Source: Lasiosphaeria ovina | Lineage: Eukaryota > Ascomycota > Sordariomycetes > Sordariales > Lasiosphaeriaceae | Direction: 5' to 3' | Assembly: GCA_033439765.1 (NCBI GenBank) | Contig: JAULSN010000001.1 | Location: 5,704,001 to 5,768,000 of the forward strand | DNA: 64,000 nt | Part shown: positions 9,460-21,093 of the stretch, one piece after another | How positions within the stretch are numbered: the stretch's first letter is position 1 | Layout of the letters: each line of letters starts with the position of its first letter | Translations under genes and position numbers: made by a program | The notes under the pieces: model-generated | Seen by the model: only the letters and a program-made list of their open reading frames with translations | Told to the model about the DNA's origin: nothing | Databases searched by the model: none

Positions 9460-11415
9460 ACTGACAGCTCCCGACGCGTAGATACAGATAGGTATGTTCC
9501 TCAATCGTCCGGTTATTGCAGAAAATGGCTCCTATCTTCATCTCATGACAGGAGAACCCTCGAGGTATTCGTATTCTGTAACGCGATTTTGTAAATATCG
9601 CGTAACGATAGTGCAAGGTCGTAGGGCACGGACGCGGTTGAGGCACGCACAGCCATGGATCACTGCCACAATGGGTGGGATCGGCTGCGTGCGCACTGCA
9701 GCAGCGAAATGATAACTGTAATGATCGGCCCGAGCGCTCTTTCCCCAGCGCACCCGCAGTTTGCATATTCCTGGTACTGTACAGTACGGAATACCCACGG
9801 ATACGTTGTTTAACGGAAGGCGCTGTGCTATAACTGTACCCGACCTTGTTTACATGAATAAGGTACCTTCAACAGCAAACATAGAATGCCACTCTGGTTT
9901 CACCGTCCTGGGCACAGCGCTGTGAAGGAATAGGAATGAATGTGCCGTACAAAAAACCAGGATAACGCCATGTATGAAAGAGGCATGAGGCCAGCAAATG
10001 CAGCCAGCGTGCCCAAAGAATCGGGACCCAAACAGGGCTCACAGGGGTCGCAGGGCTCGTAGGGCAAGGATGACCACCACGGCCTGTCGTGCCTGACAGC
10101 TGCTTCCTTGTTGGACGCAAGTGGAGGTCCCGTCGCCGCCTCCAACGGCAGTGTTGCCTGCCGTGAGGGCCAAGCTCAGGTCGCCAGATTCCCGCCCCTG
10201 GTGCGGGCGCTAGGCCGTCAGGCTAAAAACCACCCAAAAGTCCCCACTTTATCCCGCTAGAAGGAGCTGATGTGTAGTTGGGGCCCGTGCTTGGGGACGG
10301 CAAAAAAAGAAGGCAGCTGACAAGGCTGTGCAGTACAGTGCAGTTCGAGCAGCGGGTGCTTTTCGTTTGCTGAACCTGCTTAAGTTTCAGCGACCCTCTC
10401 TCCGCTTTTCCAAACCTCTTCGAGACATCCTCTTCCCCATCTACCCCCTTCACAGGCTCGTCTCCAAAGCGTGCCACTTCCCGCAGCACATCAGTACTGC
10501 TCCTTCAATAGTCTTGGTCTTTTGGGTCCGGCTATCTTCTCTCTTTATGCTTGGAAACGACGGGCTCCTTCGCGACGTCGAATCCTGCCTGCGCCCTGCC
10601 CCGCCGTGTGTCTCGACCCTTCACAACACCACACCCCCACGGCGCCGACTGACCAACAGCCGACTGACCAACAACCGACCGACCTCCATCTAACACTACA
10701 TTACGAGCAGCACCCGGGCTACAGCAGCTACAGCAGCCGGACCGGATTCGACAGGCAATTGAAAGAAAGGCAAGGCCTAAGTGTTTTTGCCGGCAGTCTT
10801 GACTGGCAAAGGTTTGAGCTACCGGTACCTGAGTGCTTCACCTCACGCTGCCCTTGACCATCCGCTCGCTCGCCTTTTGACATACCTCCCACTCACGATC
10901 CGCTCACCTTTCAATCCATCACCTTTGACCTGGCACCTTCACTGTCCGGCTCTCCACCTCGCCCCTGCTTTCTTGCACCTACTTAATTCTTTCCACCTGC
11001 ACGCCTGTTTAGCGTCCTCTTCTTTCCGACCCGGCACGCTCACCACCACCGTCCTGCAACTTTCCGTTGCGTTGCGCAGTGTTGGACTCGGGATAATCAG
11101 GACCTTCGCGAATCCTCTTTGCGCTTGCCCTCATCCACAGAAACTCTTCTCGTCCTTCCGCGGTCGCGACCATTTTTGTGGTCTAGATCTCTCCCACTTC
11201 ATCGGCCCAGCCCGACATTAACCTTGACAAAAGTGCGACCCCGATCCAGTCCAGCACCTCTACCCGACCACACTACACCTGCCCGTTTTCTTTCGGAAAA
11301 CCCCAAAGGTGTAGATAAAGCAAGCCAATAAATCAATTGAAGCAAACAGGACTTGTCGACAACTGATCCCGCGGCTTGTTTTGAGAGAAGTGAAATTCGT
11401 CAAATCTAACCCACC
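9460..11415. other. Intergenic: divergent promoters, long CT-rich leader of KH gene
   Basis: 9480-10250 shows no coding structure. 10330-11400 is strikingly C/T-rich with many short tandem cc/tc blocks and ends in a likely transcribed leader for the gene at 11416; several short upstream ATGs are present, so translation of the KH gene may be modulated. No RNA gene seen. Confidence 0.5.
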
Positions 11416-12918
11416 ATGTCTGCCTCACCGCAACCCACCCAGTCGACCAAGCGGCCTCTGGAGGAGGCGTCGTCGCCATCTCGCAACGACCAGCCCGAGG
11501 CCAAGCGACCGGCGCTCGACAAGGTTATCAAAGACCAGGCAGAGATTCAGAAGGACCTGTCTTCGGATAATAACGGCGACCTCGTCGCTACCATCGAGTC
11601 GCCCGAGTCAAACGGCGTTGCAAAGACCAACGGCAAGAAGTCAGATGCAAAGGACGACCAAGGCGACACAGTTGTTCCCGATGCGCCCGAGACCAAGCCA
11701 ATTGCCAGCACCACTTCTGGCATCACATCGCAGCCGCAGGCGAACCCCGCACAAACCCATGACGAAACTGCTTGGATCCACGTCCGCGCTGTCATTTCGA
11801 GCCCTGAGGCCGCTACCATTATAGGAAAGGGCGGCGAGAATGTGTCAAAGATTAGACAGATGTCTGGAGCCAAGTGCACCGTCAGCGACTACCAGAAGGG
11901 CGCTGTTGAGCGCATCCTCACAGTGAGCGGCGTTGTCGACGCCGTTGCAAAGGTATGTCGTTGCGTCTTTGATTTCGTATTCTTCAACTAACAGTAGCAG
12001 GCATTTGGCCTAATCATTCGCACGTTGAACAACGAGCCTCTTGAGGAGCCCTCGAGCTCGCACTCCAAGACGTATCCCCTCCGTCTTCTCATTCCCCACG
12101 TTCTCATCGGCTCCATCATTGGCAAGGGCGGCGCTCGTATCAAAGAGATTCAAGAGGCCTCTGGCGCTCGCCTCAATGCCTCTGATTCTTGCCTGCCCTT
12201 GTCCACTGAGCGCTCGCTCGTCGTCATGGGTGTAGCTGATGCTGTGCACATTGCGACGTACTACGTCGGAAGCACTCTTCTTGAGCAACTGAATGAGCGC
12301 TTTGGCGGCCCTGCCGCATCTGCGTATGCCACTCGCAGCGGCGGCCCAGCCGGTGCGGTCCCTGGCGGAATGCAAGTAGTTCCGTACTCCCCGCAGCCGG
12401 CCGGCGGCAATTACGGCAATCGCGAGAACTACAATCGTAGCCGTCCCGATGGCAGACCTCACCAGATGCCTCCCCACCCCTATGCCCCCCCCTACGCCCA
12501 TCCCCAGCAGGCCCAACCCGCTCCTGCTGTTCCGATGCACTACGGAGGTCACCCCGTTGCGCAAGGATATGGAGCGGCCCCCCATATCCAGCCTCATCAT
12601 CCTGCTCACCCCGGTCCCCAGCCCCACGTGGGCGGCCCCCATGGGCCCCCCATGCCCGGCGGTGCCATGCCCGGCGCCACCCCTCTCACACAGCAGATCT
12701 TTATCCCTAATGACATGGTTGGAGCTATCATTGGCAAGGGAGGCCAGAAGATCAACGAGATTCGCCAAATCAGCGGTAGTGTCATTAAGATCAACGAACC
12801 GCAAGACAATAGCAATGAGCGTCTCGTCACTATCACTGGAACCGAGGAATGCAATAGAATGGCCCTCTATATGCTTTACTCTCGCCTTGGTGAGGACGAC
12901 CTGGTCATGGATGACTAG
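11416..12918 (+). CDS. Three-KH-domain RNA-binding protein (PCBP/Rnc1/Hek2 type)
   Basis: Exons 11416-11952 and 12001-12918, 484 residues. The start MSASPQPTQSTKRPLEE has an A at -3 (cccaccATGt). Residues 1-115 are disordered and include a basic KRP...EAKRP pair. KH1 spans about 120-190 (AATIIGKGGENVSKIRQMSGAKCTV split below 20 here: IIGKGGENVSKIRQ), KH2 about 200-280 (SIIGKGGARIKEIQ), then a Pro/His/Tyr/Gly-rich linker (about 295-420) and KH3 about 422-480 (AIIGKGGQKINEIR). Each KH keeps the GxxG loop (GKGG), so all three should bind single-stranded pyrimidine-rich RNA. Fungal relatives act in mRNA stability, localisation or translation. The intron acceptor reads tagcag (11995-12000), a NAGNAG tandem that could add one Gln. 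A last-exon acidic tail EDDLVMDD ends the protein. Confidence 0.9.
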
Positions 12919-14197
12919 CAGAGTATAAACGCGCAAATACTGACAAAGATCCCAATAGAGAGCGAGAAACACCGAATCTAGCCGGCTACTAACATAGTGT
13001 ATTTGCTGAGACTTTGTCTCGGACCTGGGATTGTAGTGGATGGCGTTTGGGGAATGGTCATTGGGATGGAGATGGAAAAGCCTTCTCGGTATTCTTTGCA
13101 GTTCTGCCCAGCGCGGACCATGGCATGAGTAGTATCCTGGTCATAGCATTTCACCGCATTAAGGCCTTCATAATGACACACATTCACTTCTGCTCCCTCC
13201 TTCCTTGGATTCCGGGCCCCTCCCTCCTCACGTCCTTTCCGCCTGCTTGAAGTTGGTCCGCTTGCGTGCCATCTTTAGGCAGTGGTGCCTTATCTGGCCA
13301 AGTAGCCAAGCTCTCTGGCATACCCGCAATCCGGAGCACCTGGAGATGTTACGGCCCTCAATCTTGGCCCTACCTCGTACTCTCAGTCCTCTTGCTTCGC
13401 CTCTTCAACACCTCACAAAAACAGCCAGGGACGGTGTGTAGATGCCTGTCTCTCCACGACAAGTGTTCGTGCTCCAACTCTATCGTGTCTTGATCACGGA
13501 AGACGCTGGTATTTTCCTGGTTCCTTGTTCGACTTGGCTCTACGAATTGCTAACATTGAATCCAGGGACTCGGCGGCGGTACTTGTCAGGGCTCAAACGC
13601 CTGTCGACCAGTAAAGGGTTTACCACCTTAGTCTTCCGGCGCTTTGAGCCCCGGCAAGTAGTCGGTAGCTACAAACACGAGAACGTGGACGGCAAAACTA
13701 TCAGTCATCGTCATGGCCACCGGTAAAGTAAGGGTCAGAGAGAGTTGTTTCGCAGTCTGCCAACATATGGAGAGCTTCGTTTCAGGCAGCAACTTGAACT
13801 GATAACGAACCCCTTGAAAAACATTAGGCCGCCGTGACCTGACACTTTCGTTTCCTTTTCTGCTTATGCTAGCACTCTCTCATTAAATTTTCCCTATCCT
13901 GCTGCCCAGCTGTACCCTAAGGGTACTGGTTTCCCTTTACCGCGTTCAGTCGTAGAACAATCTCTAGTTCGTCGCTGGACAGCAAGTCAAATATGACCAA
14001 GCCATGCAGACAGGCAGACAGGCTATTAATAGTTTAACCCTCGATCGGTCCTCCAATTCTTTCTTCATTTGAGTTCTGCTTTCGTCTTGGTTATTGTTGC
14101 TCTTTAATTCGGGTCGTGTCTCCTCTCTCGCTATCTTCTACCAGTCTGCGCCGTTCGCTGCGATGCTCTCCTCCTCGAACGGGCTTGGAGAGCCAGC
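12919..14197. other. Intergenic between convergent KH gene and small-protein gene
   Basis: 3' regions of two convergent genes. I see no gene, RNA or clear repeat. The acceptor-proximal small gene begins on the opposite strand at 14198. Confidence 0.55.
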
Positions 14198-14263
14198 TTA
14201 TTTGGTGCCGCGGACCCAGCTGTATTGGCATCGTTAGTAAGTTACAAAGAGAACGATATGGTC

Positions 14264-14323
<60 letters not shown>

Positions 14324-14701
14324 TGCGTGAAGAGAGCTGCATGGGCAATCCATACCTGTTCCACATCTGGCCGATAAAGCCAGCCTGGGGCCGCTGATCG
14401 TTCATGTTCTGACGCCGACCAATGGAGACGGGGTCCGTGGCGCGCTTCTGCGCCGTCAGGCCTTCAAAGAGGCCGTGCGATGCCTGTAGCCCGGTCATAG
14501 TGTCAGTGTGGGTGAAGTGTTTTGATTTTATCTTCGGATACACGCTAGCGATAACGATCTCTAGACAGAAAAGATTGTGCAATGAGAAGAAGACGGAAGA
14601 CAGTGACATACGCGGCGCTGCGAGGCTGCTGATGAGCTCGATGAAGTCGAGTCGGACCGCTCGTTCCGGAAAGGGGGGACCGTGATGTTGCCAGAGTCCA
14701 T
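14198..14701 (-). CDS. Small conserved-looking protein of unknown function (79 aa, three exons)
   Basis: Exons 14701-14612, 14483-14356 and 14219-14198, all joined by canonical gtatgt/gtatgg donors and cag acceptors with phases 0 and 2 preserved; 79 residues. Residues 1-30 are Ser-rich (MDSGNITVPPFRNERSDSTS then poly-Ser). The rest is dense in features: a helix HGLFEGLTAQKR, a basic SIGRRQNMNDQRP and the aromatic end GFIGQMWNSWVRGTK. I recall similar short proteins in many filamentous ascomycetes but no function. The exact reconstruction of the GQMWNSWVRG end only after splicing supports the model. Intron 2 (14355-14220) contains a long AC/GT microsatellite. The gene is divergent from the ubiquitin hydrolase 2.3 kb away. 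Confidence 0.72.
14265..14316. repeat. (GT)25 microsatellite inside an intron
   Basis: Uninterrupted GT dinucleotide run; on the coding strand of the small gene it reads as AC repeats within intron 2. Confidence 0.95.
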
Positions 14702-16969
14702 TACGGCTTTTCTCGGTGATGGATGGGCACGGGTTGCAAGGTAGGTAGGTATGTAGATGGGTCAAGTGATTCTCTTTTTATTTTTGGAGCTGTCAACGAC
14801 GATGGGAATGTTCGGTCGTTGGCTTGGGCGCGATGGGATGTGATGTTCACTTTCTCCCTAGGTTGCACGGAGGCTGGAAATGGGGGGTTCCTTGATTTGT
14901 TTTGATTTGTTCTTCTCTACTATAGTAGACGGATATGAAGTGAAGCTAGGTACCCAGATATAATCGAAGGGGAAGGAAGGAGTGGAAGGAGGTGGTAGAT
15001 GATAGGAAGCGGGGTTCTCTTTAAAAGACAAAGACGACTGGCTGTGCGGAAGCTGCGGTGGTGCTCTTCCACCATGACCATGTCGCTATCATCGACGTCC
15101 ATCCATCGCCGATCCTTTGCCCAGGCAATAGATCCTTGCCCCTCGCCCCGTCTCTGGGTCCTCTCTATCTCTGTCTTCTTCCATTCTCCTCGCTGGAAGC
15201 TACCACCTACCTAGGGCAAGCTAAACTATCTACCTTATGCGGGCCAGGAGAAGGGTAATTAGGGGTAAGGTGAGCGAGATACGGGGTTCACACAGTGTCG
15301 GTATGTACCTACCTTCCTGTGGGTTATGAGTGAGGGGCATTGCTGCAATTGAGCTGGACAGCTCGGTCATTATGACTTCACCAATGAGAATGAGCGCGGG
15401 GACCTCCTCCAAACGTCCATGGTACGACAGCTTATTTCTATTTCTATTTCCTACTTATCTGCCTTACTGTGAATATTCCATGCTGTGTCACCTACCTTCT
15501 GCCTGTCCGTCTGCTCCGGCTACTACTGGCTGCATCTGCTCTTACATGTAGGTGTCGACCATTGGATTTGCACAAGATGGGCGGCAGGGTTGCTTGAGGT
15601 ACGAAGCTGGTTGGGATCCTCGACCCCGCAGAGAAAGCCGGCCGGCGTTGGGTGGTCTGACTGACTTTGGAGATCTCGGGCACATGACTGGATATGTCGA
15701 GGATCGATCGGGGAGTGAGGGGTGTCCCGGTCGTGTAGTCTACACATTACACGTGTACATGCACTCCCGCTAGTTCCGTCAATGATAACCGCCGTTTGAG
15801 GGGGTTTGCTAGGCAGGGGGGTGGGTGATCATCAGGGCGGGCCTTGGCCGAGACGATCTGGGAGAGGCTTGGGCCGTTCTTTGTCTGTGACGCCTTCGTT
15901 TCGACGGTTACCGTAGATGGTTGCCAGACTTCGATAACATGCTTGATCGCGGCCGCTAAAAGTGATGATGATGATGATGTGGCGTAGTCGTTTCGATTAT
16001 GAAGCTTGGAGAGTGCAGAGGTAGTAATCCGCCCCTTTTATGTTAGGCCTACCTGAGTTGCCAGTTGTTACTAATGGCGATCAATAGCTGGGTAGCTGGT
16101 AGCGGCCAGCCACAAGCCCGGTTCTTACTTCTACTTATCAAGCCGCGTCGATGGACGCCAACGTCCCAAGTCATGTCATGACGACGAGTTGAACTCTCGC
16201 CATCAACGTCGTCGTCAAGCGCCATGCCCCTAAGTGGGGTGGTGAGGCTTAGGGTTACACTCAGCAAAACGCGGGGGTGGAGACCTTGGTGTTGGCGGGG
16301 GCGCCAAGAACGACTCGGAATTGTCCATGACTTGGGGAAAGCTCACGAACTAAGTCAGGCACGTTGTGTTTGGGAAGGTGCTCTCTGCCCCGTTACGTCC
16401 TTTTCTCTCTCCGTGCCACTCTGTTACTACTAGTAGCTGTGAAGCCAACTCATTAGTGCGAAAATCAACATTTCTCCTACTAGCCCCTTTTAACATTCGA
16501 TTCCCAGTGTTCATGCTCTTTCCGTTGATTGAAAACACTCTTACCTCCGAAAGAAGCGGATCAACTTTTGTGTGCCCTTCCAAGCCATCCTCAAAGCCAT
16601 CCCTAAACCCCTGAAGCGAATGCGTATCATTTGCTTTCTAATGGCGAGATTAAGGCAGGTGTACCTTGATTACACCATGCCCTGGGTCTTTCAGTCCGAG
16701 CTGCCTCCTCCAATTGGCGTACGTGTTGGGGCTTTTGGCAAGGGGCAACTGCGTCTAGGCAGCCAGAAATATACGTATGTTTCTTACGTTGTTTGACGTG
16801 GCCTAAGGTGCAGTTGACAGGGCAAGACAGGGAAACGTTCTCCCCAAAGCAAATCCCACTCAGCTTCAACCAGACTGGAAATAAATACTGCCCGAACAGG
16901 CACAGATCTAATCGGGGCTGACGGCACATCATCAACGTCCGCCACACGCCGTCCAGCCAAGCCGTCACA
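14702..16969. other. Intergenic: divergent promoter region of small gene and UCH gene
   Basis: About 2.3 kb with no supported coding sequence. Contains several aggtaggtag/ctacctacct strings (14738, 15307, 15210), a (gat)5 run near 15963-15980 and short AT-rich patches. Nothing else recognised. Confidence 0.5.
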
Positions 16970-17808
16970 ATGGCGACGAAAAAGATATTCGTAATTCTCG
17001 GTACGTACATAGCCTACCTTACTTACCCACAGGCTTGATTGACCTCAAACTGACGCCGAGCATAGAAAACAACCCCGAGGTCATGAACGCCCTTGCCGCC
17101 AAGCTAGGGCTGTCGCCGGACCTTGCCTTCTACGACGTGTGGTCGCTGGACGAGCCGTCTCTGCTCGCCCACATTCCACGGCCGGCTCACGCACTGCTCG
17201 TCATCGTGCCCCTGACCGACGCGTGGAACCAGGAGCGCGAGCGCGAGGACGTGGCCGACTACAGCTACTACTACGACAAGGAGGGCGACGGCAGCGGCAA
17301 CGAGCACAAGCAGCTACCGCCAGTCATTTGGTTCAAGCAGACGATCGGCGAGGCCTGCGGATCCATTGGCATGCTGCACTGCGCCATCAACGGGGCAGCA
17401 GCGCGGTTCATCCTCCCCGGCAGCGCCCTCGACAAGATCCGCACCGACGCGCTGCCGCTGGCCATGGACGACCGCGCCCAGATGCTCTACGACAGCCAGC
17501 CCTTCGAGGACGCCCACGCTTCGGTGGCCGCAATGGGCGACACGGTGGCGCCGCCAGTCGGTGTTAACGGCGTGCACACCGGCCAGCACTTTATCGCCTT
17601 TGTCAAGGGCGACGACGGCCACCTGTGGGAGCTGGAGGGGTCCAGGAGAGGCCCCATAGACCGCGGCCAGCTCGCCGAGGACGAGGACGTCTTGAGCCCG
17701 AGGGCGCTCGAGCTCGGCCTGAAGCGCATCATCAAGCTAGACCAGGACGCGGGCAGCAAGGATCTGCGCTTCAGCTGCACTGCTCTTGCGCCGCGAGGAG
17801 AGAGCTAG
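16970..17808 (+). CDS. YUH1: Ubiquitin carboxyl-terminal hydrolase, UCH (C12) family
   Basis: Two exons: 16970-17000 and 17066-17808 (donor gtacgt, acceptor atag), 257 residues. Splicing joins MATKKIFVILE to NNPEVMNALAAKLGL, the usual UCH N-terminus. The catalytic region reads FKQTIGEACGSIGMLH with oxyanion Gln102 and nucleophile Cys108, and GQHFIAFV with His185. In human UCH-L3 the third residue is the Asp of ELDGR; here it is Glu201 (WELEGSRRG), a conservative change I believe is common in fungi. A charged loop (EREREDVADYSYYYDKEGD) is inserted at about 73-100 before the catalytic Cys, and the crossover loop follows at about 150-175. The enzyme releases ubiquitin (or Nedd8/Rub1) from small adducts and processes precursors in the cytosol. 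Confidence 0.95.
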
Positions 17809-18273
17809 GTGTCCAGCTTGATTGACTTTTTGCTTTTCTTGGGGAGGAGAGAGCGGTGGATTCTAGGTTGATACTACCGGAAGCTAGACGAGGTATTCTG
17901 GGCTACAGGCTACAGTACATTTGAATCTCTGTTTCTCTCCTCCCTCCATCGCCTGCCGTGTCCAAGCTGCTGTTCTGTTACAAGCTCAGACGTGGGCTTC
18001 CAGCCTGATCTGTTGGTATTGGGCTACATGATTCCCCCCCCCCCCCCCCCTCCAAGACTCCTACCCCTACCAAAGCCCACCGCCTCCCGCAACCGACTTC
18101 ATCCTCGACCCGTACGGATGCCCCCATCATCTACCCTGACGCCCCCAGCACGGGTGGCTCATGTTCCAGATTGGCTGGTCGATCGTGCTCCACTAACCCA
18201 CGCAAGCCCCGGAACTGCACCACATTTGGTCATTATAATTCACAGGCAAACCAGAGAGCAACGAGGTGAGGGC
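17809..18273. other. Intergenic with C17 homopolymer
   Basis: Between the convergent UCH gene and the SR-repeat gene. A run of 17 C lies at 18034-18050 followed by a C-rich tract. No gene seen. Confidence 0.55.
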
Positions 18274-18933
18274 TCACATGTAGAACAAGCAAAAGAGCAA
18301 GAAAACAAGCGCCCAGATCCCGGCGACGCAGAACATGCAAGAAAGCTCCCCTTTCAGCTTCGGTTCTCCGGCTCGTCTCGGCCTGGTCTTGATTTCGCGC
18401 GCCGCTTTGTCGAGCTTCTTCTCTGGACCCGGCCCCGCGCGTGGGCTCTCCTGCGCCTGGAACACGACATGGTGAGCGCTTTTCCGCCCGGCGTCCGGCT
18501 CGTGGCCGTGCCCCTGCACGTTGGTGGGCGATATCGTCTGCGATGGGGGCGAGTTCTATTTGCCGTCGGCTGCGACGTATTCGCCGTATGCCTCGGCCGC
18601 GGGGCCAAAGACGTGGCGGTGGGGAGCTATCGGGGGCGGCGAGGTGTGAGAGACGGTAGACGGCCCTGCGATAGCGGCGCTGCTGCTGTAGCGGCGGGCC
18701 CCGCTGTTCCATCGCGGGCTGGGAGTCATGGGGATCGGCTCGAGTTCTTGGAGGTCGGGGCTGGGCGACTCTGCGCTGTCGGGCGTCATGTTGGTGGTGG
18801 CCGATGTCTGGGGCGGCGGGTTCCGCGGCGCTGACGACAGTCTGTCGTCGTTGCCCATGCCTGCCGTCCTGGACGGCCTTGGCCTTGACCGTGACCGTGA
18901 CCGTGACCGTGACCGCGACATGTGGCGGGGCAT
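18274..18933 (-). pseudogene. SR-repeat, C-terminally anchored protein split by in-frame TAG
   Basis: One frame runs from ATG at 18933 to a stop at 18274 (about 218 residues) but contains a TAG at 18558-18556 after residue 125 (context GGC AAA TAG AAC). Upstream part: an RS dipeptide run (residues 6-15) encoded by a hexanucleotide repeat, then Pro/Ser-rich disordered sequence (SPSPDLQELEPIPMTPSPRW). Downstream part: Pro/Ser-rich start, a basic region (KKLDKAAREIKTRPRR, KLKGE) and a hydrophobic end CVAGIWALVFLLFCLFYM, a typical tail anchor with only the stop after it. No good donor precedes the TAG; the only in-phase GT-AG option would be a 39-nt intron with a gtcgca donor. It may be a nonsense allele, a readthrough gene, a sequencing error, or a 125-residue protein with a fortuitous downstream frame. 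Family not recognised. Confidence 0.5.
18885..18918. repeat. Hexanucleotide tandem repeat (GTGACC)n encoding Arg-Ser dipeptides
   Basis: Five to six near-perfect 6-bp units; on the minus strand they read cggtca and encode the RS run of the split gene. Confidence 0.9.
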
Positions 18934-19937
18934 GGCGTCTCTGTCGCCGACGGCCTACTCGCTCTCCCGACACGGCGGAACCTGTTTTACAGGCGGATCT
19001 GACAAGGGGAGGGAGTATTGAAGTTGAAGAATGTGCTCATCGGTGCGTGCCTGAGATGGGGTGGTGCCTGAGATGGGGTGGTGCCTGGTCGGGGGACGGG
19101 AAAGTCCAACTCGTCGTTCCGAGTCTTGTGGCCGACCTTCGCTAGGCGACTACGGCAAGAACACAGGCACGTGCGTACTCAAACACGCCTTCCTCGTCTT
19201 CTCTCTGCAATACTCTATGAAGGCAGAAGTAGGTGCCTTCTGTGGATATCATTTGACCATTCAAGCTGCCTAGGCCCAGTTTTCCCTCGAATCGCAAGCA
19301 TGCTTGCCCCCTATTTCGTTTGGGCCTATCCATTCAATTGGCTTCTAAAGATCACGATCAAGACACAAGCCTAGTCTCACTATTCATTCTTAATGACATC
19401 TTGTCATCGCAATCGAAACTTTGAGTCGCAGCTGTTTGGGAATGCAGATGTCTCGTTTACGTGGAGGCTGGTTGCCCCTTTTATATTGCCGCATTCCTTG
19501 TTCACCTTCACCTTCACGACTTGGAGCATACTCGCGTTTTGGCATTCCTATACAACCAAGGCTTTACAGAATGTGTCTGCCGTTTGCCGTGTTGCAGCGC
19601 TGTTGGTGATTCAGGGACATGCCTCACTGAAGACAACAAGACACTGAAAGGAAACCGAGATGGACAATCTCAATCTCGTCTCTTCGCATCTCGACACTGA
19701 ATGGCGCCGAGAATGACACCGAGCCTTGGAAACCTGCAATCGAGGCTGGCCGAGGCGGAGAAACATGGAGATGTCGAATCACTTGGAGGGGAACTTAACA
19801 CGGCTATAAGATAGCAGGATCCAGTCGTCGACGGCAGGTTTGATGGCATCATCCGACAAGTCACAGCCACTTTGCAGCCCACTCGAACGCAGCCAACTTG
19901 TCTTGCTTTACCCAGGTCGCCTGAGCCATTCTTCAAC
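18934..19937. other. Intergenic: promoter of the secreted-protein gene
   Basis: Contains a tandem 20-bp duplication at about 19052-19082 (gagatggggtggtgcct twice). No coding structure seen. Confidence 0.5.
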
Positions 19938-21093
19938 ATGAAGACTGTTACTCCCACCCTCCTCCAGCTGTGCCTTATCGGCGGCGCCCTCGCGGCGCCG
20001 GTGCAGGATGGCATGCAGGCCCTAGACACCCAGGACAAGCAGGACGGACAGGCCGCGCAGAACGGCCAGGGCGGCAAGGATGACGCCGACTGGTGGCGGC
20101 CTCTCATCATCCCGCTCCCGAACATCCTCCCCCCAGCCCTGACCATCTCGATCCCTCGCCCGACAGTCACAACCCCGGCGATCACCATCCCGAGCCTGGG
20201 CCCCATCTACATCCCCGGCACGGGAACCATTCAGACCCCCGGGTTTCCGCCCATCACCATCCCCGGACTGGCCATTCCCGACCAGGGCTCGTCTGGAGGC
20301 GCCGGCGTTGCCGCGGAAGCCCAGAAGGCCGCGCGGGACATGGCCGCTACCATCGCCCAGGCCATGGTCGAGCACATGGCCGAGCCCATGAATGAGAACG
20401 CTGCCCGCGACGTGGCTGCATCGATGGCCCAGGCGATAGCTGAGGACATGGCTAGCCAGAATATAGATTCCCAAGACATGGCGGGCCAGGACATGTCCTC
20501 CCAGGATATGCATATGCGCCGGGACGCTTCCAACATGCAGGACCTCCACAGTTTGGCCGCCAATGTTCAAAACATGGCCAACCAAATCGGTAAGAAGAAG
20601 CCAGCCCCTTGACAGGATGCAAAGCTAACTGAGATGCGCAGAGCAAATCGTGAAGGACTCTGGCAACGATTTCAACACTCTGCTAGCCAACGTGGCCGGC
20701 CCGTTGGAGCAGTTCCTCCAGACACTCGTCAGCGTTGTCTCGCACCCCGGCATCACCAGCGCCCTGGGCAACAGCGACGTTCTCAGCCTCAGCCCCCTGA
20801 TTGACAGCGTCTCGACGGTGCTGCAGGCCCTGGTCCAGGTGGTGGAGAGCCTCCTGGCACCCGGCGGCCTCCTCGGCGGCCTCCTCGGCAACAGCGGCGT
20901 CGGCGGCACCCTCGGTGGTGTCCTGGGCGCCCTCACCGGCACCGGCGCCGGTGCTCCTGGCCTCCAGGGCGTTCTCAACAGCCTTGCCGGCGTCACCAGC
21001 ATCGTGCCCAACCTCCTCGGGCCCCTACTGAGCGCGGTCGGCGGTATCCTACCCGGCGGGCTGACCGGCCTTCTCGGCAAGATCGGTCTCTAA
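19938..21093 (+). CDS. Secreted repetitive, Pro/Met/Gly-Leu-rich protein
   Basis: Exons 19938-20589 and 20642-21093 (donor gtaagaa, branch gctaact), 367 residues. A signal peptide is clear (MKTVTPTLLQLCLIGGALAA, cleavage after Ala20). Then: an acidic/Gln stretch (22-50); a Pro/Ile zone with repeated P-x-I-T-I-P words (about 55-115); a helical zone with an internal duplication, AARDMAATIAQAMVEHMA (131-148) and AARDVAASMAQAIAEDMA (155-172), followed by SQDM repeats; and a hydrophobic C-terminal half of LLxxLxxVVxx amphipathic helices ending in Gly/Leu-rich GGLLGGLLGNSGVGGTLGG-type sequence. There are no Cys residues after the signal peptide that I can see, arguing against a hydrophobin or Cys-rich effector. 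A cell-wall, surface or matrix role is plausible; the family is unknown to me. Confidence 0.85.

Noticed and set aside
18233..18973. 246-codon Arg-rich minus-strand frame
   Set aside because: Overlaps the SR-repeat gene in another frame, Arg/Pro/Gln-biased, with a start inside the hexanucleotide repeat; the frame ending in a membrane anchor is better composed.
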